The notes below the pieces were generated by a model. It searched no databases. It was not told the DNA's origin and saw nothing but the letters and a program-made list of their open reading frames with translations. The translations under genes were made by a program, and so were the position numbers. From Palsa-504 sp963742795 (GTDB lineage: Bacteria; Actinomycetota; Actinomycetes; Streptosporangiales; Streptosporangiaceae), in assembly GCA_963742795.1 (NCBI GenBank), contig CAVUNL010000008.1:310001-374000 (forward strand): a DNA stretch of 64,000 bases. Direction: 5' to 3'. Below are positions 27,902 to 36,598 of the stretch, in pieces. Position 1 is the first letter of the stretch. Every line of letters begins with the position of its first letter.

Positions 27902-29606
27902 CGTCTGCGCCCGCCATGGCGCGGGCGGCGATGTAGCCGAAGGTCATGGCCGGCCCGATCGTCGCGCCGGCGCCCGCGTAGCTGTGGCCCATCACCGACG
28001 CGCTCGCGTTGCCCGCCGCGTACAGCCCCGGGATCGCGGTGCCGTCCTCGCGGAGCACCCGGGCGCGGGAGTCGGTGCGCAGCCCGCCCTTGGTGCCCAG
28101 GTCGCCGGGCACGATCTTGACCGCGTAGAACGGCGGCCGGGCCAGCGGGGCCAGGTTCGGGTTGGGCCGGACACGCGGGTCGCCGTAGTACCGGTCGTAC
28201 GCCGACTCGCCCCGGCCGAACTCCTCGTCGCGCCCCGCCGCGGCGAACTCGTTGAACCTGGTCACGGTCTTGGCCAGGCCGTCCGCGGCGACGCCCGCCG
28301 CCTGGGCCAGCCCGGCCAGGTCGTCGGCGCGAACCACCGACCCGGCCGCGTACCACCGGCGCGGCAGCGCCCGGCCCGGCGGCAGGCCCGCGAAAACGTA
28401 CCGGTCGCGGTACCGCTGGTCGAAGACCAGCCAGGCCGGGATGTGCGGGTTCTCCGGGGTGTTCCCGTCGTACATGGCGTGCACCGCGTCGACGTACGGA
28501 GCCGACTCGTTGACGAACCGCTGGCCCGCCCCGTTGACCAGGAGGCAGCCCGGCAGGCTGCGTTCGGCCAGGCAGAAGTACGGGCCGCCGGGCAGCGCGA
28601 TCGACGGACCCCACCAGGCGTCGTCCATCAGCCCGGTCGCCGCGCCCAGGGTCAGGCCGGCCAGGATCCCGTCGCCGGTGTTCCCCGGTGCCCCGGTCGT
28701 CCACTGCGGGCCGGCGGGCTCGCGCTGGTACCGGCGGCGCATCTCCTCGTTGCGCTCGAACCCCCCGGTCGCGATCAGCACCCCGCGCCGGGCCCGGACG
28801 GTTACCGGCTCGCCGTCCCGCGTGGCGCGGATCCCGGTCACCCGCCCGTCCTGGACGTCGAGCCCGGTCATCGGGGTGTCCAGCCAGACCGGCACGCCGC
28901 CGCGCAGCAGCCCGGCCCGCAGCCCCGCGGCCAGCGCCTGCCCCAGGCTGAGCATCCGGTGCCCGGTCACCCGGCCGCGCGCGGCCCGTCCCGCCACCCG
29001 CGCCCCGGCCAGGATCGCGCGCGGATGCCGCGGCCCCAGGCTCAGCCACCGGTAGTCGGCCTGGGTGATGGCCACGCCGTCCGGGGTCGGCAGGTAGGGC
29101 CGGGCCAGGCGGGCCAGTTCGGCGCCCAGCCGGCGGCTGTCCATCGGCACCGGCTCCACGCTGCGCCCGCGGGCCAGCCCGCCAGGCGCCTCGGGGTAGT
29201 AGTCGGCGTAGCCGGGCACCCACGCCAGCCGCAGCGGCGTGGCGGCCAGGACCAAGTCGAGCATGGCCGGACCGTGCTCGAGGAACGCATGCTGCAGATC
29301 CGGCGGGACGTCGGCGCCCGCCACGTGCGCCAGGTAGGCGCGGGCCTGATCCGGCGTGTCGGTGACCCCGGCGGCCCGGAGCACCGCGTTGCCCGGGGCC
29401 CAGATCCCGCCCCCCGACCGCGCCGTCGACCCGCCAAACGACCCGGCCTTCTCGACCACCACGACGCTCAGCCCGAGATCCGCCGCGGTCAGCGCGGCCG
29501 TCATCCCCGCCGCTCCGCTGCCCGCCACGACCACGTCGAACTCGGCGGGCCCTATCTCGGCGAGCACTGTCTCGGCGAGCACTGGCTCGGCGGGCCCTGT
29601 CGTCAT
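27882..29606 (-). CDS. kstD: 3-ketosteroid delta-1-dehydrogenase KstD
   Basis: 574 aa, ATG 29606. The FAD motif is VVVAGSGAAGMTAALTAADL with VVVEKA and GGSTARSGGGIW. Signature stretches of KstD are present: LVNGAGQRFVNESAPYVDAV, the catalytic-type Tyr region, and GHSYAGAGATIGPAMTFGY near the end. It introduces the C1-C2 double bond in 3-oxo-4-ene steroids, opening ring B together with KshAB. The N-terminus carries a short repeated LAE element from a 15-base DNA repeat. It shares the intergenic region and a KstR site with the divergent flavoprotein. Confidence 0.9.
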   Translation of the reverse strand: MTTGPAEPVLAETVLAEIGPAEFDVVVAGSGAAGMTAALTAADLGLSVVVVEKAGSFGGSTARSGGGIWAPGNAVLRAAGVTDTPDQARAYLAHVAGADVPPDLQHAFLEHGPAMLDLVLAATPLRLAWVPGYADYYPEAPGGLARGRSVEPVPMDSRRLGAELARLARPYLPTPDGVAITQADYRWLSLGPRHPRAILAGARVAGRAARGRVTGHRMLSLGQALAAGLRAGLLRGGVPVWLDTPMTGLDVQDGRVTGIRATRDGEPVTVRARRGVLIATGGFERNEEMRRRYQREPAGPQWTTGAPGNTGDGILAGLTLGAATGLMDDAWWGPSIALPGGPYFCLAERSLPGCLLVNGAGQRFVNESAPYVDAVHAMYDGNTPENPHIPAWLVFDQRYRDRYVFAGLPPGRALPRRWYAAGSVVRADDLAGLAQAAGVAADGLAKTVTRFNEFAAAGRDEEFGRGESAYDRYYGDPRVRPNPNLAPLARPPFYAVKIVPGDLGTKGGLRTDSRARVLREDGTAIPGLYAAGNASASVMGHSYAGAGATIGPAMTFGYIAARAMAGADVMTGTG

Positions 29607-29625
29607 GCCGCATCCCGGCCCATAC

Positions 29626-29639
29626 TAGAACACGTTACA
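29626..29639. promoter_or_regulatory. KstR operator between kstD and second flavoprotein
   Basis: TAGAACACGTTACA matches TnnAACnnGTTnnA. It lies 20 bases upstream of the kstD start and 28 upstream of the divergent gene, positioned to repress both. Confidence 0.85.
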
Positions 29640-29666
29640 GTTTTGCGCCGATCCGCGGGAGGCCCC

Positions 29667-31326
29667 ATGCCGCCGGACTGGGACGTCGAGGCCGACGTGG
29701 TGGTGGTCGGCTTCGGCGCCGCGGGCGCCTGCGCGGCCCTGGAGGCGGCCGCGGCCGGCTGCTCGGTGCTGATCCTGGACCGGTTCGGCGGCGGCGGGGC
29801 CACCGCGCTGTCCGGCGGCGTGGTCTACGCCGGCGGCGGCACACCGCAGCAGCGCGCGGCGGGCGTCACCGACACGCCCGAGGCGATGCTCGGCTACCTG
29901 CGCACCGAGGTCGGCGACGCGGTGCCGCAAACGACGCTCCGCGAGTTCTGCGACGGCAGCGTGGCCATGCTGGCCTGGCTCGAGGTTCACGGCGTCCCGT
30001 TCGAGGGGAGCCTCTGCCCGGACAAGACCTCGTACCCGACCAACCGTCACTACCTCTACTACTCCGGCAGCGAACTGTCCGCCGCCGCTCCCGGGACCGG
30101 CACCGGGCCGCCCGCGCCGCGCGGCCACCGGACCCGGGGCCGCGGCACGTCGGGCGGCCTGCTGTACGCCCGCCTGGCCGCCGCCGTCCGCGGCGCCGGC
30201 GTCCGTGTGCTCACCCAGACCGCCGCCCGCGAGCTGGTCACCGACCCGAGCGGCCGCGTCACCGGCGTGGAGTGCCTGTCCCTGCGCGATGCGCCCGCCG
30301 GGGCCCGGCTGGCCCACCGCAGTCCTGCACCGCTGGTCGGTCAAGCCGTACCTGTACGTCCCCAAGCTCGGCCGGATCCTGCATCGCCCGGTCGGCTGGC
30401 TGGAGCACCGCTACGCGCAGCCGCTGCGGATCGCCGCCGCGCGCGGCGTGGTCCTGGCGGCCGGCGGTTTCGCCGCCAGCCGGGCGATGATGCGCGCCCA
30501 CGCGCCGAACGCCCGTGGTGGCCTGCCCCTGGCCACCCCCGGCGACGACGGCAGCGGCATCCGCCTCGGCACGCAGGCCGGCGGCGCGACCGCGTTCCTG
30601 GACCGGGTGTCCGTCTGGCGGTTCCTCAGCCCGCCGCCCGCCCTGCTCGCCGGCGTCCTGGTCGACCGCGCGGGCCAGCGGGTGTGCGACGAGTCCCGCT
30701 ACGGCGCCGCCCTCGGCGACGCGATCCTCCGGCACGGCGGCCGGGCCTGGCTGTTCGTCGACCGCGCCACCCGGGCGCAGGCCCGCCGCCAGGTCCGCGG
30801 GTCGACCCTGTGGTTCCAGCGCCTGCAGGCCTGGTACCTGCTGAGCCTGGGCGCGGTCCGCGCCCCCACCGTGGCCGCGGTCGCGGCCCGGGCCGGCGTC
30901 GATCCGGACGGCCTGGCCGCCACCGTAGCCGCGTACAACGCCGCCAGCCGCGACCCGGCGGTGCCCGACCCGGCCGGCAAGCCCGCCACCGTGTGCCGCC
31001 CGCAGGACCAGCCGCCGTTCTACCTGATCGACGTCTCGGTGCGCCCGCGCCTGTTCTATCCCGCCCCGGTCCTCACCCTCGGCGGCCTCGTCGTCGCACC
31101 AGAGTCTGGCCAGGTCCTCCGCCCCGACGGCCGCCCGGTGGACGGCCTGTACGCCGCGGGCCGCACCGCGGCCGGCCTGTGCTCCCGCTCCTACGTGAGC
31201 GGCCTGTCCCTGGCCGACTGCGTCTTCTCCGGCCGCCGTGCCGGCCGTCACGCCGCCACCGCCCCCAAGAACGCCGTCCCCTCTGCCGCCCAGCCATCGG
31301 AGCCCAAACGGCCGTATCTGGCTTGA
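29667..31326 (+). pseudogene. KstD-like FAD-binding oxidoreductase (frameshifted)
   Basis: ATG 29667 follows CGGGAGG. The first frame gives an FAD-binding fold (VVVVGFGAAGACAALEAAAA, GGGGATALSGGVVYAGGG) up to about 30320. From there a second frame continues with LHRWSVKPYLYVPKLGRIL, ARGVVLAAGGFAASRAMM and the C-terminal FAD cap (GLYAAGRTAAGLCSRSYVSG, LADCVFSGRRAG), ending at 31326. Deleting the A at 30321 gives a continuous protein of about 550 aa. It belongs with the KstD/fumarate-reductase flavoproteins, resembling those found as extra steroid dehydrogenases; substrate unknown. Confidence 0.75.
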
Positions 31327-31382
31327 GCCTCCATAGATTCGTCTTCGGCGGATTGTCACAGGCAATGCCTACGGTTAGTGCT

Positions 31383-31607
31383 ATGCCGCCACTACCTCGA
31401 GTCACCGGCCGGGAGGTCGCCCGTGCGCTTGGCAAACTCGGCTGGGTAGTCGTGGTCCAGAAGGGATCGCATGCCCAACTCAAACATCCCACCCGGGGCG
31501 GTCGCGTGACCGTGCCGCTCCACGCGGGCGAGACGATCGGGCCCGGCCTGCTACGGTCGATTTTGAGCCAAGCAGGTACTGTCGAGGAACTACGCACGGT
31601 CTTGTGA
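31383..31607 (+). CDS. hicA: HicA-type mRNA interferase toxin
   Basis: 74 aa from ATG 31383; ATG 31365 is in frame but poorly placed. It is a double-stranded-RNA-binding-like fold: VTGREVARALGKLGWVVVVQ, KGSHAQLKHP with the catalytic-type His, and VTVPLHAGETIGPGLLRSIL. HicA cleaves mRNA and is neutralised by HicB, encoded 13 bases downstream. The pair is embedded in the steroid cluster with no link to steroid metabolism. Confidence 0.88.
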   Translation: MPPLPRVTGREVARALGKLGWVVVVQKGSHAQLKHPTRGGRVTVPLHAGETIGPGLLRSILSQAGTVEELRTVL

Positions 31608-31620
31608 CAGGATGAAATAG

Positions 31621-31845
31621 ATGCGTACCTACACGATCGTGGTAGAGCCAGAGCCGGACGGCGGCTACTTCGTGACCGTGCCAGCCCTTCCCGGGTGCTT
31701 TACCCGGGGCAGCACGATTGAGGAGTGCCGGGAGCGGGCCGTGGAGGCCATTGAGGTCCACATCGCCGGCCTGCAAATGGACGGTCAGCCTGTCCCGGAG
31801 GAAGTCGGGGCACCACAGCTCTTGGCCGTCACCGTCGCCGCTTGA
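31621..31845 (+). CDS. hicB: HicB-type antitoxin
   Basis: 74 aa. Partial RNase H-like HicB fold: YTIVVEPEPDGGYFVTVPAL, PGCFTRGSTIEECRERAVEA and IEVHIAGLQ. There is no DNA-binding C-terminus, so it is the short form; autoregulation may use another protein. Translated just after hicA. Confidence 0.88.
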   Translation: MRTYTIVVEPEPDGGYFVTVPALPGCFTRGSTIEECRERAVEAIEVHIAGLQMDGQPVPEEVGAPQLLAVTVAA

Positions 31846-31917
31846 CCCCGCGAAGCCGTAATGCTACGCGGACAGGAGCAGCAGCCGCTAGCCCGGCTAC
31901 AGCGCGAAGGGATCGTC

Positions 31918-32934
31918 ATGAAACCACACTGGCCCGTGCCCGCCGGGCTGCACACCCGCTCGCGGCTGCCCGTCGAGGGCGAGCTCCCTTCGTTCGACGG
32001 CGCGACCGGATGGCTCAACTCGCCGGCGCTGACCCCCGACGGGCTGCGCGGGAAGGTCGTCCTGGTCAACTTCTGGACCTACACCTGCATCAACTGGCTG
32101 CGCCAGCTGCCCTACGTCCGCGCCTGGGCCGAGAAGTACGCCGGCCAGGGCCTGGTCGTGATCGGCGTGCACACCCCCGAGTTCGGGTTCGAGCACGACG
32201 AGCCGAACGTCCGGCGCGCCGTCACGGACATGAGGATCACCTACCCGGTCGCGATCGACGACGACTACGCGGTATGGCGCGCGTTCGACAACTCCTACTG
32301 GCCCGCGTTGTACTTCGCCGACGCGCAGGGGCAGATCCGCCATCACCATTACGGCGAAGGCGAGTACCAGCAGTCCGAGATGGTCATCCAGCAGCTGCTG
32401 GCCGAGGCCGGAGTCCGCGACGTCGGCCTGGACCTGGTCTCGCCGCAGGCCCCCGGTCTCGAGGCGCCCGCCGACTGGACCGACCTGAGGTCACCGGAGA
32501 ACTACACCGGCTACGGACGTACCGAGAACTTCGCCTCTCCCGGCGGCCTCATGCCCGACCGGCCGCACGTCTACGACGCTCCCGCGCAGCTGCGCCTCAA
32601 CCACTGGGCCCTGGCCGGGGACTGGACGGCGGGGGAGCAGGCCACCACGCTGAACGAGGCCGGCGGACGGATCGCCTACCGCTTCCAGGCCCGCGACCTC
32701 CACCTGGTCACCGGACCGCAGGCCCCGGGAACCGCCGTGCGCTTCCAGGTCAGGATCGACGGCCAGCCGCCCGGCGACGACCACGGCGGCGACGTGGACG
32801 TCGAAGGCTACGGCACGATCACCGAACAGCGTCTCCACCAGCTCATCCGCCAGCGCGGCCGCGTCACCGAGCGCACCTTCGAGATCACGTTCCTCGACCC
32901 CGGCGTCCAGACCTTCTCCTTCACCTTCGGGTAG
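31918..32934 (+). CDS. Thioredoxin-fold protein, DipZ C-terminal-like
   Basis: 338 aa from ATG 31918 (GAAGGGA upstream). Residues about 40-190 form a TlpA/AhpC-like thioredoxin domain: VVLVNFWTYTCINWLRQLPY, VIGVHTPEFGFEHD, YPVAIDDDYAVWRAFDNSYW. The C-terminal part (HWALAGDWTAGEQATTLNEA, VDVEGYGTITEQRLHQLIRQ) is the extra jelly-roll module seen in DipZ proteins. The active site is C-I-N-W, with only the nucleophilic cysteine, so it cannot form the usual CXXC disulfide. No membrane domain or signal peptide is visible, unlike DipZ. Confidence 0.75.
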   Translation: MKPHWPVPAGLHTRSRLPVEGELPSFDGATGWLNSPALTPDGLRGKVVLVNFWTYTCINWLRQLPYVRAWAEKYAGQGLVVIGVHTPEFGFEHDEPNVRRAVTDMRITYPVAIDDDYAVWRAFDNSYWPALYFADAQGQIRHHHYGEGEYQQSEMVIQQLLAEAGVRDVGLDLVSPQAPGLEAPADWTDLRSPENYTGYGRTENFASPGGLMPDRPHVYDAPAQLRLNHWALAGDWTAGEQATTLNEAGGRIAYRFQARDLHLVTGPQAPGTAVRFQVRIDGQPPGDDHGGDVDVEGYGTITEQRLHQLIRQRGRVTERTFEITFLDPGVQTFSFTFG

Positions 32935-32940
32935 AACAAC

Positions 32941-33945
32941 TCAGTAGGCGATGCTGACTGACGCGGAAAGGGATACGGCCTGGCAGGCCAGGATGTAGCC
33001 GTCGGCCAGGTCGGCGGGCTCGAGCACCTCGTTGTGGGCCATCTCCACCTCGCCGCCGGTCAGCTGGCAGGCGCAGGCGCCGCAGATGCCCTGTCGGCAC
33101 GAGTACGGCGCGTCCAGCCCGGCCTCGATGAGCACGTCGAGCATCCGGGTCCCGGCCGGCCAGGGCAGCAGGGTGGTCGCGCCGTCCAGCGTGACCGAGA
33201 GCGTCGCGGCCGGGCCGCCGTCCGGCACCGCAACGACCTCGAACGGGTTCTCGGCCAGCGACAGGAACCGCTCCACGTGCACCCGCGAGCCCGGCACCCC
33301 GAGCTTGCCGAGCGCCTCCCGCACCACGGCCAGGTACGGGTCCGGCCCGCAGATGAACGCGTCGAACGACACGTACGGCCGCGCCAGCGCGGCCAGCGCC
33401 GCCGCCGAAGGCACGCCGAGCAGCGAATCCAGCCAGTGCACCACCACCAGCCGGCCACCCGAATCAAACGCGAGCCGGCGCAGCAACGAGCCGAAGATCA
33501 CCGAACCCTCGTCCCGGTTGGCGTACACCAGGACCACGCGCCCGCCCCCGCCGGCCAGCGCCGACTTCAGGATCGACATGACCGGGGTGATCCCGCTGCC
33601 CGCCGCGAACAGCAGGAAATCCCCGGAAAGCGAGCCCGGGCAGAACGTCCCGGCCGGGGGCAGCACGTCCAGCACGGTGCCCGCCACGACGTGATCAAGA
33701 ATCCAGTTCGACGCGTACCCGCCTTCGGTCCGCTTGACCGTGATCGCCGGCCGCTCACCGGCCAGCGGCGAACTGCACAGCGAGTAGCACCGCGCCACCG
33801 AACCGCACAGATCCGACGGGATCCGGACGGTAACGAACTGCCCCGGCCGGTAATCAAGGCCCGCGTCCAGCACCAGCGAGCACGCGTCGCCGGTCTCCTG
33901 GATCACCTCGGCCACCCGGACCTGGACGTACTCACGAGCGGCCAT
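32941..33945 (-). CDS. kshB: KshB, reductase of 3-ketosteroid 9-alpha-hydroxylase
   Basis: 334 aa from ATG 33945, whose codon overlaps the kshA stop (TGATG). FAD domain with RCYSLCSSP and YRPGQFVTVRIP; NAD domain with FAAGSGITPVMSILKSAL and ICGPDPYLA; C-terminal plant-type [2Fe-2S] ferredoxin with CRQGICGACAC and ILACQ. It passes electrons from NADH to the Rieske oxygenase KshA, encoded directly upstream. In M. tuberculosis kshA and kshB are separate loci; here they are coupled. Confidence 0.92.
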   Translation of the reverse strand: MAAREYVQVRVAEVIQETGDACSLVLDAGLDYRPGQFVTVRIPSDLCGSVARCYSLCSSPLAGERPAITVKRTEGGYASNWILDHVVAGTVLDVLPPAGTFCPGSLSGDFLLFAAGSGITPVMSILKSALAGGGGRVVLVYANRDEGSVIFGSLLRRLAFDSGGRLVVVHWLDSLLGVPSAAALAALARPYVSFDAFICGPDPYLAVVREALGKLGVPGSRVHVERFLSLAENPFEVVAVPDGGPAATLSVTLDGATTLLPWPAGTRMLDVLIEAGLDAPYSCRQGICGACACQLTGGEVEMAHNEVLEPADLADGYILACQAVSLSASVSIAY

Positions 33946-35357
33946 CAGGGCGGCGACACCTCCAGGCGCCCCGCGGCCACCGCAAAATCGATGCTGTCGC
34001 GCAGGCTGCCGCACCCCTCGACCAAGGCGCTGGGCCGGGAAGCAGCAGAGAACTCGGAGCACAAACCAACAGCCCTCGCGGTCCACTGCACCGAGGTGTG
34101 CTGCGGGCTGAACTTCGCGGCCAGCACCGCCGCCCCGCAGCGCCCGCACTCCACGCAGGCGAACGCGGCGTACCGCTCGTCCTCAGCCAGCATCAGCCGT
34201 GTTAGCCCGGGGGGACGACCCCCCAGACCCCCCCGCGAGGTGGCAAGGTTCAGGTTGGCCGCGACCTCCGCCTCCCAGCCGGCCACCGCGCGGGTGGTGT
34301 CGATCTCGAACTCATACCGCGCCACCATGTCCGGCGCGATGTCGGCCACGTCGCAGTAGAACTGCTCGTACCAGCGGCGAACCTGGTAGACCGGGCCGTC
34401 CTCGGCGCACAGCAGCGGGTTGTCGATCCGCGTCTTGTTCAGCCAGATCGCCACGTCCTGCTGAAAGCCCAGCCCCACGAAGTCCGCGAACTTCGCCGCG
34501 ACCCGCGAGGCCTGCGCGTCGGACAGGCCGGGCGGCCGCTTGACGATCGCCCCCCACTGCAGCAGGAACGAGGTCGGGGTGACCGGGTAGTGGCAGTTGA
34601 TCAGGACGCTCTCCATGGTCATCCCGTGGTAGTCGTGCCACAGGTTGTCGATCATGTAGGCCGGGCCGAAGTACGACGCCTCCGAGCGCAGCGTGGTCTC
34701 GCCCGAGCCGTCGGCGTAGTTCGACGCCCCCCCGATGTCGGGCCGCGACCGGGTGCGCAGGTACTGCGAGGCGATGTGCCCCTCGAACACGTTGCGAAAG
34801 TAGGTCGGGAACGCGAAGTGGATGTAGAAGAAGTGCGCCATGTCCACCACGTTGTCGATCACCTCGCGGCAGTTCGCCCCCTCGACCAGGATCGAGTCCC
34901 AGGTCCAGTCGGTCCACTCATCAGAGCCGGCCCCCTCGATCACAGGGATGGTCACGCCCTCACCGGGCGGGTTGCCCTCGGGGTCGTGCCAGACGAACAA
35001 CTGCCCGCTGCGCTCCAGCACCCGCCAGGACCGGGTCCGGGCCGCCACCGGCACCCGGCGGGCATACGGAATCGAAGCGCAGCGGCCGTCGCCGCCCCAG
35101 CGCCAGTCGTGGAACGGGCAGGCGATGGCGTCGCCCTTGACCGTGCCCTGGGTCAGGTCGCCGCCCATGTGCCGGCAGTACCCGTCCAGGACGTGCAGCG
35201 CGCCGGCCGAATCGGCGAAGACCACCAGCTTGGTGCCGAACGCCCGTACCGCGTGCGGCCCGCCCTCCCGGAACCCCCCCGCCAGGCCCAGGCAGTGCCA
35301 GCCGCGCGCGAACCTGGCCGGAGGCGGGCCCGCGACGATGGTCCGAACCTGATCCAT
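33945..35357 (-). CDS. kshA: KshA, 3-ketosteroid 9-alpha-hydroxylase oxygenase, with C-terminal Cys-rich extension
   Basis: 470 aa, about 85 longer than KshA usually is. The Rieske centre has Cys61/His63 and Cys80/His83 (GYCRHMGGDL, ACPFHDWRW). The mononuclear iron region is DNVVDMAHFFYIHFAFP. It hydroxylates C9 of androstenedione-type steroids. After AEVAANLNLATS a low-quality linker (GGLGGRPPGL, from a C/G-run hairpin at 34208-34240) leads into an extra domain, FACVECGRCGAAVLAAKFSP then QHTSVQWT, with three closely spaced Cys and a later one. This may be a fused small protein or a missed stop/frame change. A KstR operator lies at the promoter. Confidence 0.9.
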   Translation of the reverse strand: MDQVRTIVAGPPPARFARGWHCLGLAGGFREGGPHAVRAFGTKLVVFADSAGALHVLDGYCRHMGGDLTQGTVKGDAIACPFHDWRWGGDGRCASIPYARRVPVAARTRSWRVLERSGQLFVWHDPEGNPPGEGVTIPVIEGAGSDEWTDWTWDSILVEGANCREVIDNVVDMAHFFYIHFAFPTYFRNVFEGHIASQYLRTRSRPDIGGASNYADGSGETTLRSEASYFGPAYMIDNLWHDYHGMTMESVLINCHYPVTPTSFLLQWGAIVKRPPGLSDAQASRVAAKFADFVGLGFQQDVAIWLNKTRIDNPLLCAEDGPVYQVRRWYEQFYCDVADIAPDMVARYEFEIDTTRAVAGWEAEVAANLNLATSRGGLGGRPPGLTRLMLAEDERYAAFACVECGRCGAAVLAAKFSPQHTSVQWTARAVGLCSEFSAASRPSALVEGCGSLRDSIDFAVAAGRLEVSPP

Positions 35358-35367
35358 ACCCTAAGAC

Positions 35368-35381
35368 TAGAACATGTTCTA
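35368..35381. promoter_or_regulatory. KstR operator between kshA and hsaA
   Basis: TAGAACATGTTCTA, matching TnnAACnnGTTnnA and a perfect palindrome. The symmetry extends to 24 bases (35363-35386). Centred in the 35-base gap between the divergent kshA and hsaA starts, so transcripts on both sides must be nearly leaderless. Confidence 0.92.
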
Positions 35382-35392
35382 GTCTTGGGCAT

Positions 35393-36598
35393 ATGGCAAC
35401 CTCTGATCAGCAGGTCCAGGCGGTCATCGCCGGGGTCACCGACCTGCTCCCGGTGTTCGCGGCCAGGGCCCAGGAGGCCGAGGACCGCCGGGTGCTGCCC
35501 GCCGAGTCGGTCAAGGCGCTCGAGGAGACGGGCTTCTTCACCCTGCTCCAGCCCCGGAGCTTCGGCGGCCTGGAGGCCGACCCGGTCGCGTTCTACACCG
35601 CGGTCCGGCTCATCGCCAGCGCCTGCGGGTCGACCGGCTGGGTGGCCTCGGTGGTCGGCGTGCACCCCTGGCAGCTGGCCCTGTTCCCGCCGCAGGCCCA
35701 GCAGGACGTATGGGGCGCCGACCCCGCGACCCGGATGTCCTCGAGCTACGCGCCGACAGGCCGCGCCAGACAAGTGAAGGGGGAAGGGGAGGTGGGTGGG
35801 GGGCATCAGCTGAACGGACGGTGGAGCTTCTCCTCCGGCTGCGACCACGCGACCTGGGTCCTGCTCGGCGGCATCGTCACCAACGACGAAGGGCAGCCCA
35901 CCGACTTCCGCACGTTCCTGCTGCCGGCCAGCGACTACACCATCGACGACGTGTGGGACACGGTCGGGCTGCGCGGCACCGGCAGCAACGACATCGTGGT
36001 CGACGGCGCCTTCGTCCCCGAGCACCGCTCGCTGAGCTTTACCGACGTCACCCGGTGCGTCTGCCCCGGCCAGCAGGTCAATGCCGGACCGTTGTACCGC
36101 GTTCCGTTCGGCTCAATATTCTCTTACGCCATCACCACGCCGATCATCGGCATGGCGACGGGTGCCTACGCGGCCCACGTCGAGTACCAGCGCGGCCGGG
36201 TCCGGGCCTCCTACGTCGGGCAGAAGGCGGCCGAGGATCCGTTCGGGCAGGTCCGCATCGCCGAGGCGGCGGCCCTGCTGGACGCGGCGTGGGCGGCGCT
36301 GGAGCGGAACATGGCCGAGCTGATGACCCGCGCCTGGGCGGGGGAGAAGCTGCCGCTGCCGCTGCGGCTGCGGGTCCGCCGCGACCAGGTGACCGGGACC
36401 GGCCAGGCCATCCGCGCGGTGGACCTGCTGTTCGAGAACTCCGGCGGCCGCGCGCTGAAGACGGGCACGCCGATCCAGCGGTTCTGGCGCGACGCGCACG
36501 CCGGCCGGGTGCACGCGATCAACGACCCGGAGCGCGCGCTGTCCATGTTCGGCCGCGGCGAGTTCGGCCACGACGTGCCGCCGGACGCGATGATATGA
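35393..36598 (+). CDS. hsaA: HsaA, flavin-dependent 3-HSA hydroxylase (oxygenase component)
   Basis: 401 aa. Acyl-CoA-dehydrogenase-fold monooxygenase: LPAESVKALEETGFFTLLQP, SACGSTGWVASVVGVHPWQL, RWSFSSGCDHATWVLLGG, GLRGTGSNDIVVDGAFVPEH and ENSGGRALKTGTPIQRFWRD. It hydroxylates 3-HSA to the catechol 3,4-DHSA using reduced flavin from HsaB, whose gene is not in this window. The nine-residue KGEGEVGGG before HQLNGRW comes from the same 29-base sequence as in fadE29. Start ATG 35393 lies just past the KstR operator. Confidence 0.94.
   Translation: MATSDQQVQAVIAGVTDLLPVFAARAQEAEDRRVLPAESVKALEETGFFTLLQPRSFGGLEADPVAFYTAVRLIASACGSTGWVASVVGVHPWQLALFPPQAQQDVWGADPATRMSSSYAPTGRARQVKGEGEVGGGHQLNGRWSFSSGCDHATWVLLGGIVTNDEGQPTDFRTFLLPASDYTIDDVWDTVGLRGTGSNDIVVDGAFVPEHRSLSFTDVTRCVCPGQQVNAGPLYRVPFGSIFSYAITTPIIGMATGAYAAHVEYQRGRVRASYVGQKAAEDPFGQVRIAEAAALLDAAWAALERNMAELMTRAWAGEKLPLPLRLRVRRDQVTGTGQAIRAVDLLFENSGGRALKTGTPIQRFWRDAHAGRVHAINDPERALSMFGRGEFGHDVPPDAMI
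35774..35802 (+). repeat. 29-base G-rich repeat, copy in hsaA
   Basis: Exact second copy of 24733-24761, in frame and at the structurally equivalent loop before the QLNGRWSF strand. No third copy was noticed in the window. Confidence 0.9.

Noticed and set aside
27984..31607. 1207-codon plus-strand ORF
   Set aside because: Antisense to kstD, then follows the first part of the flavoprotein and finally hicA in one frame by chance; the real genes are separate.
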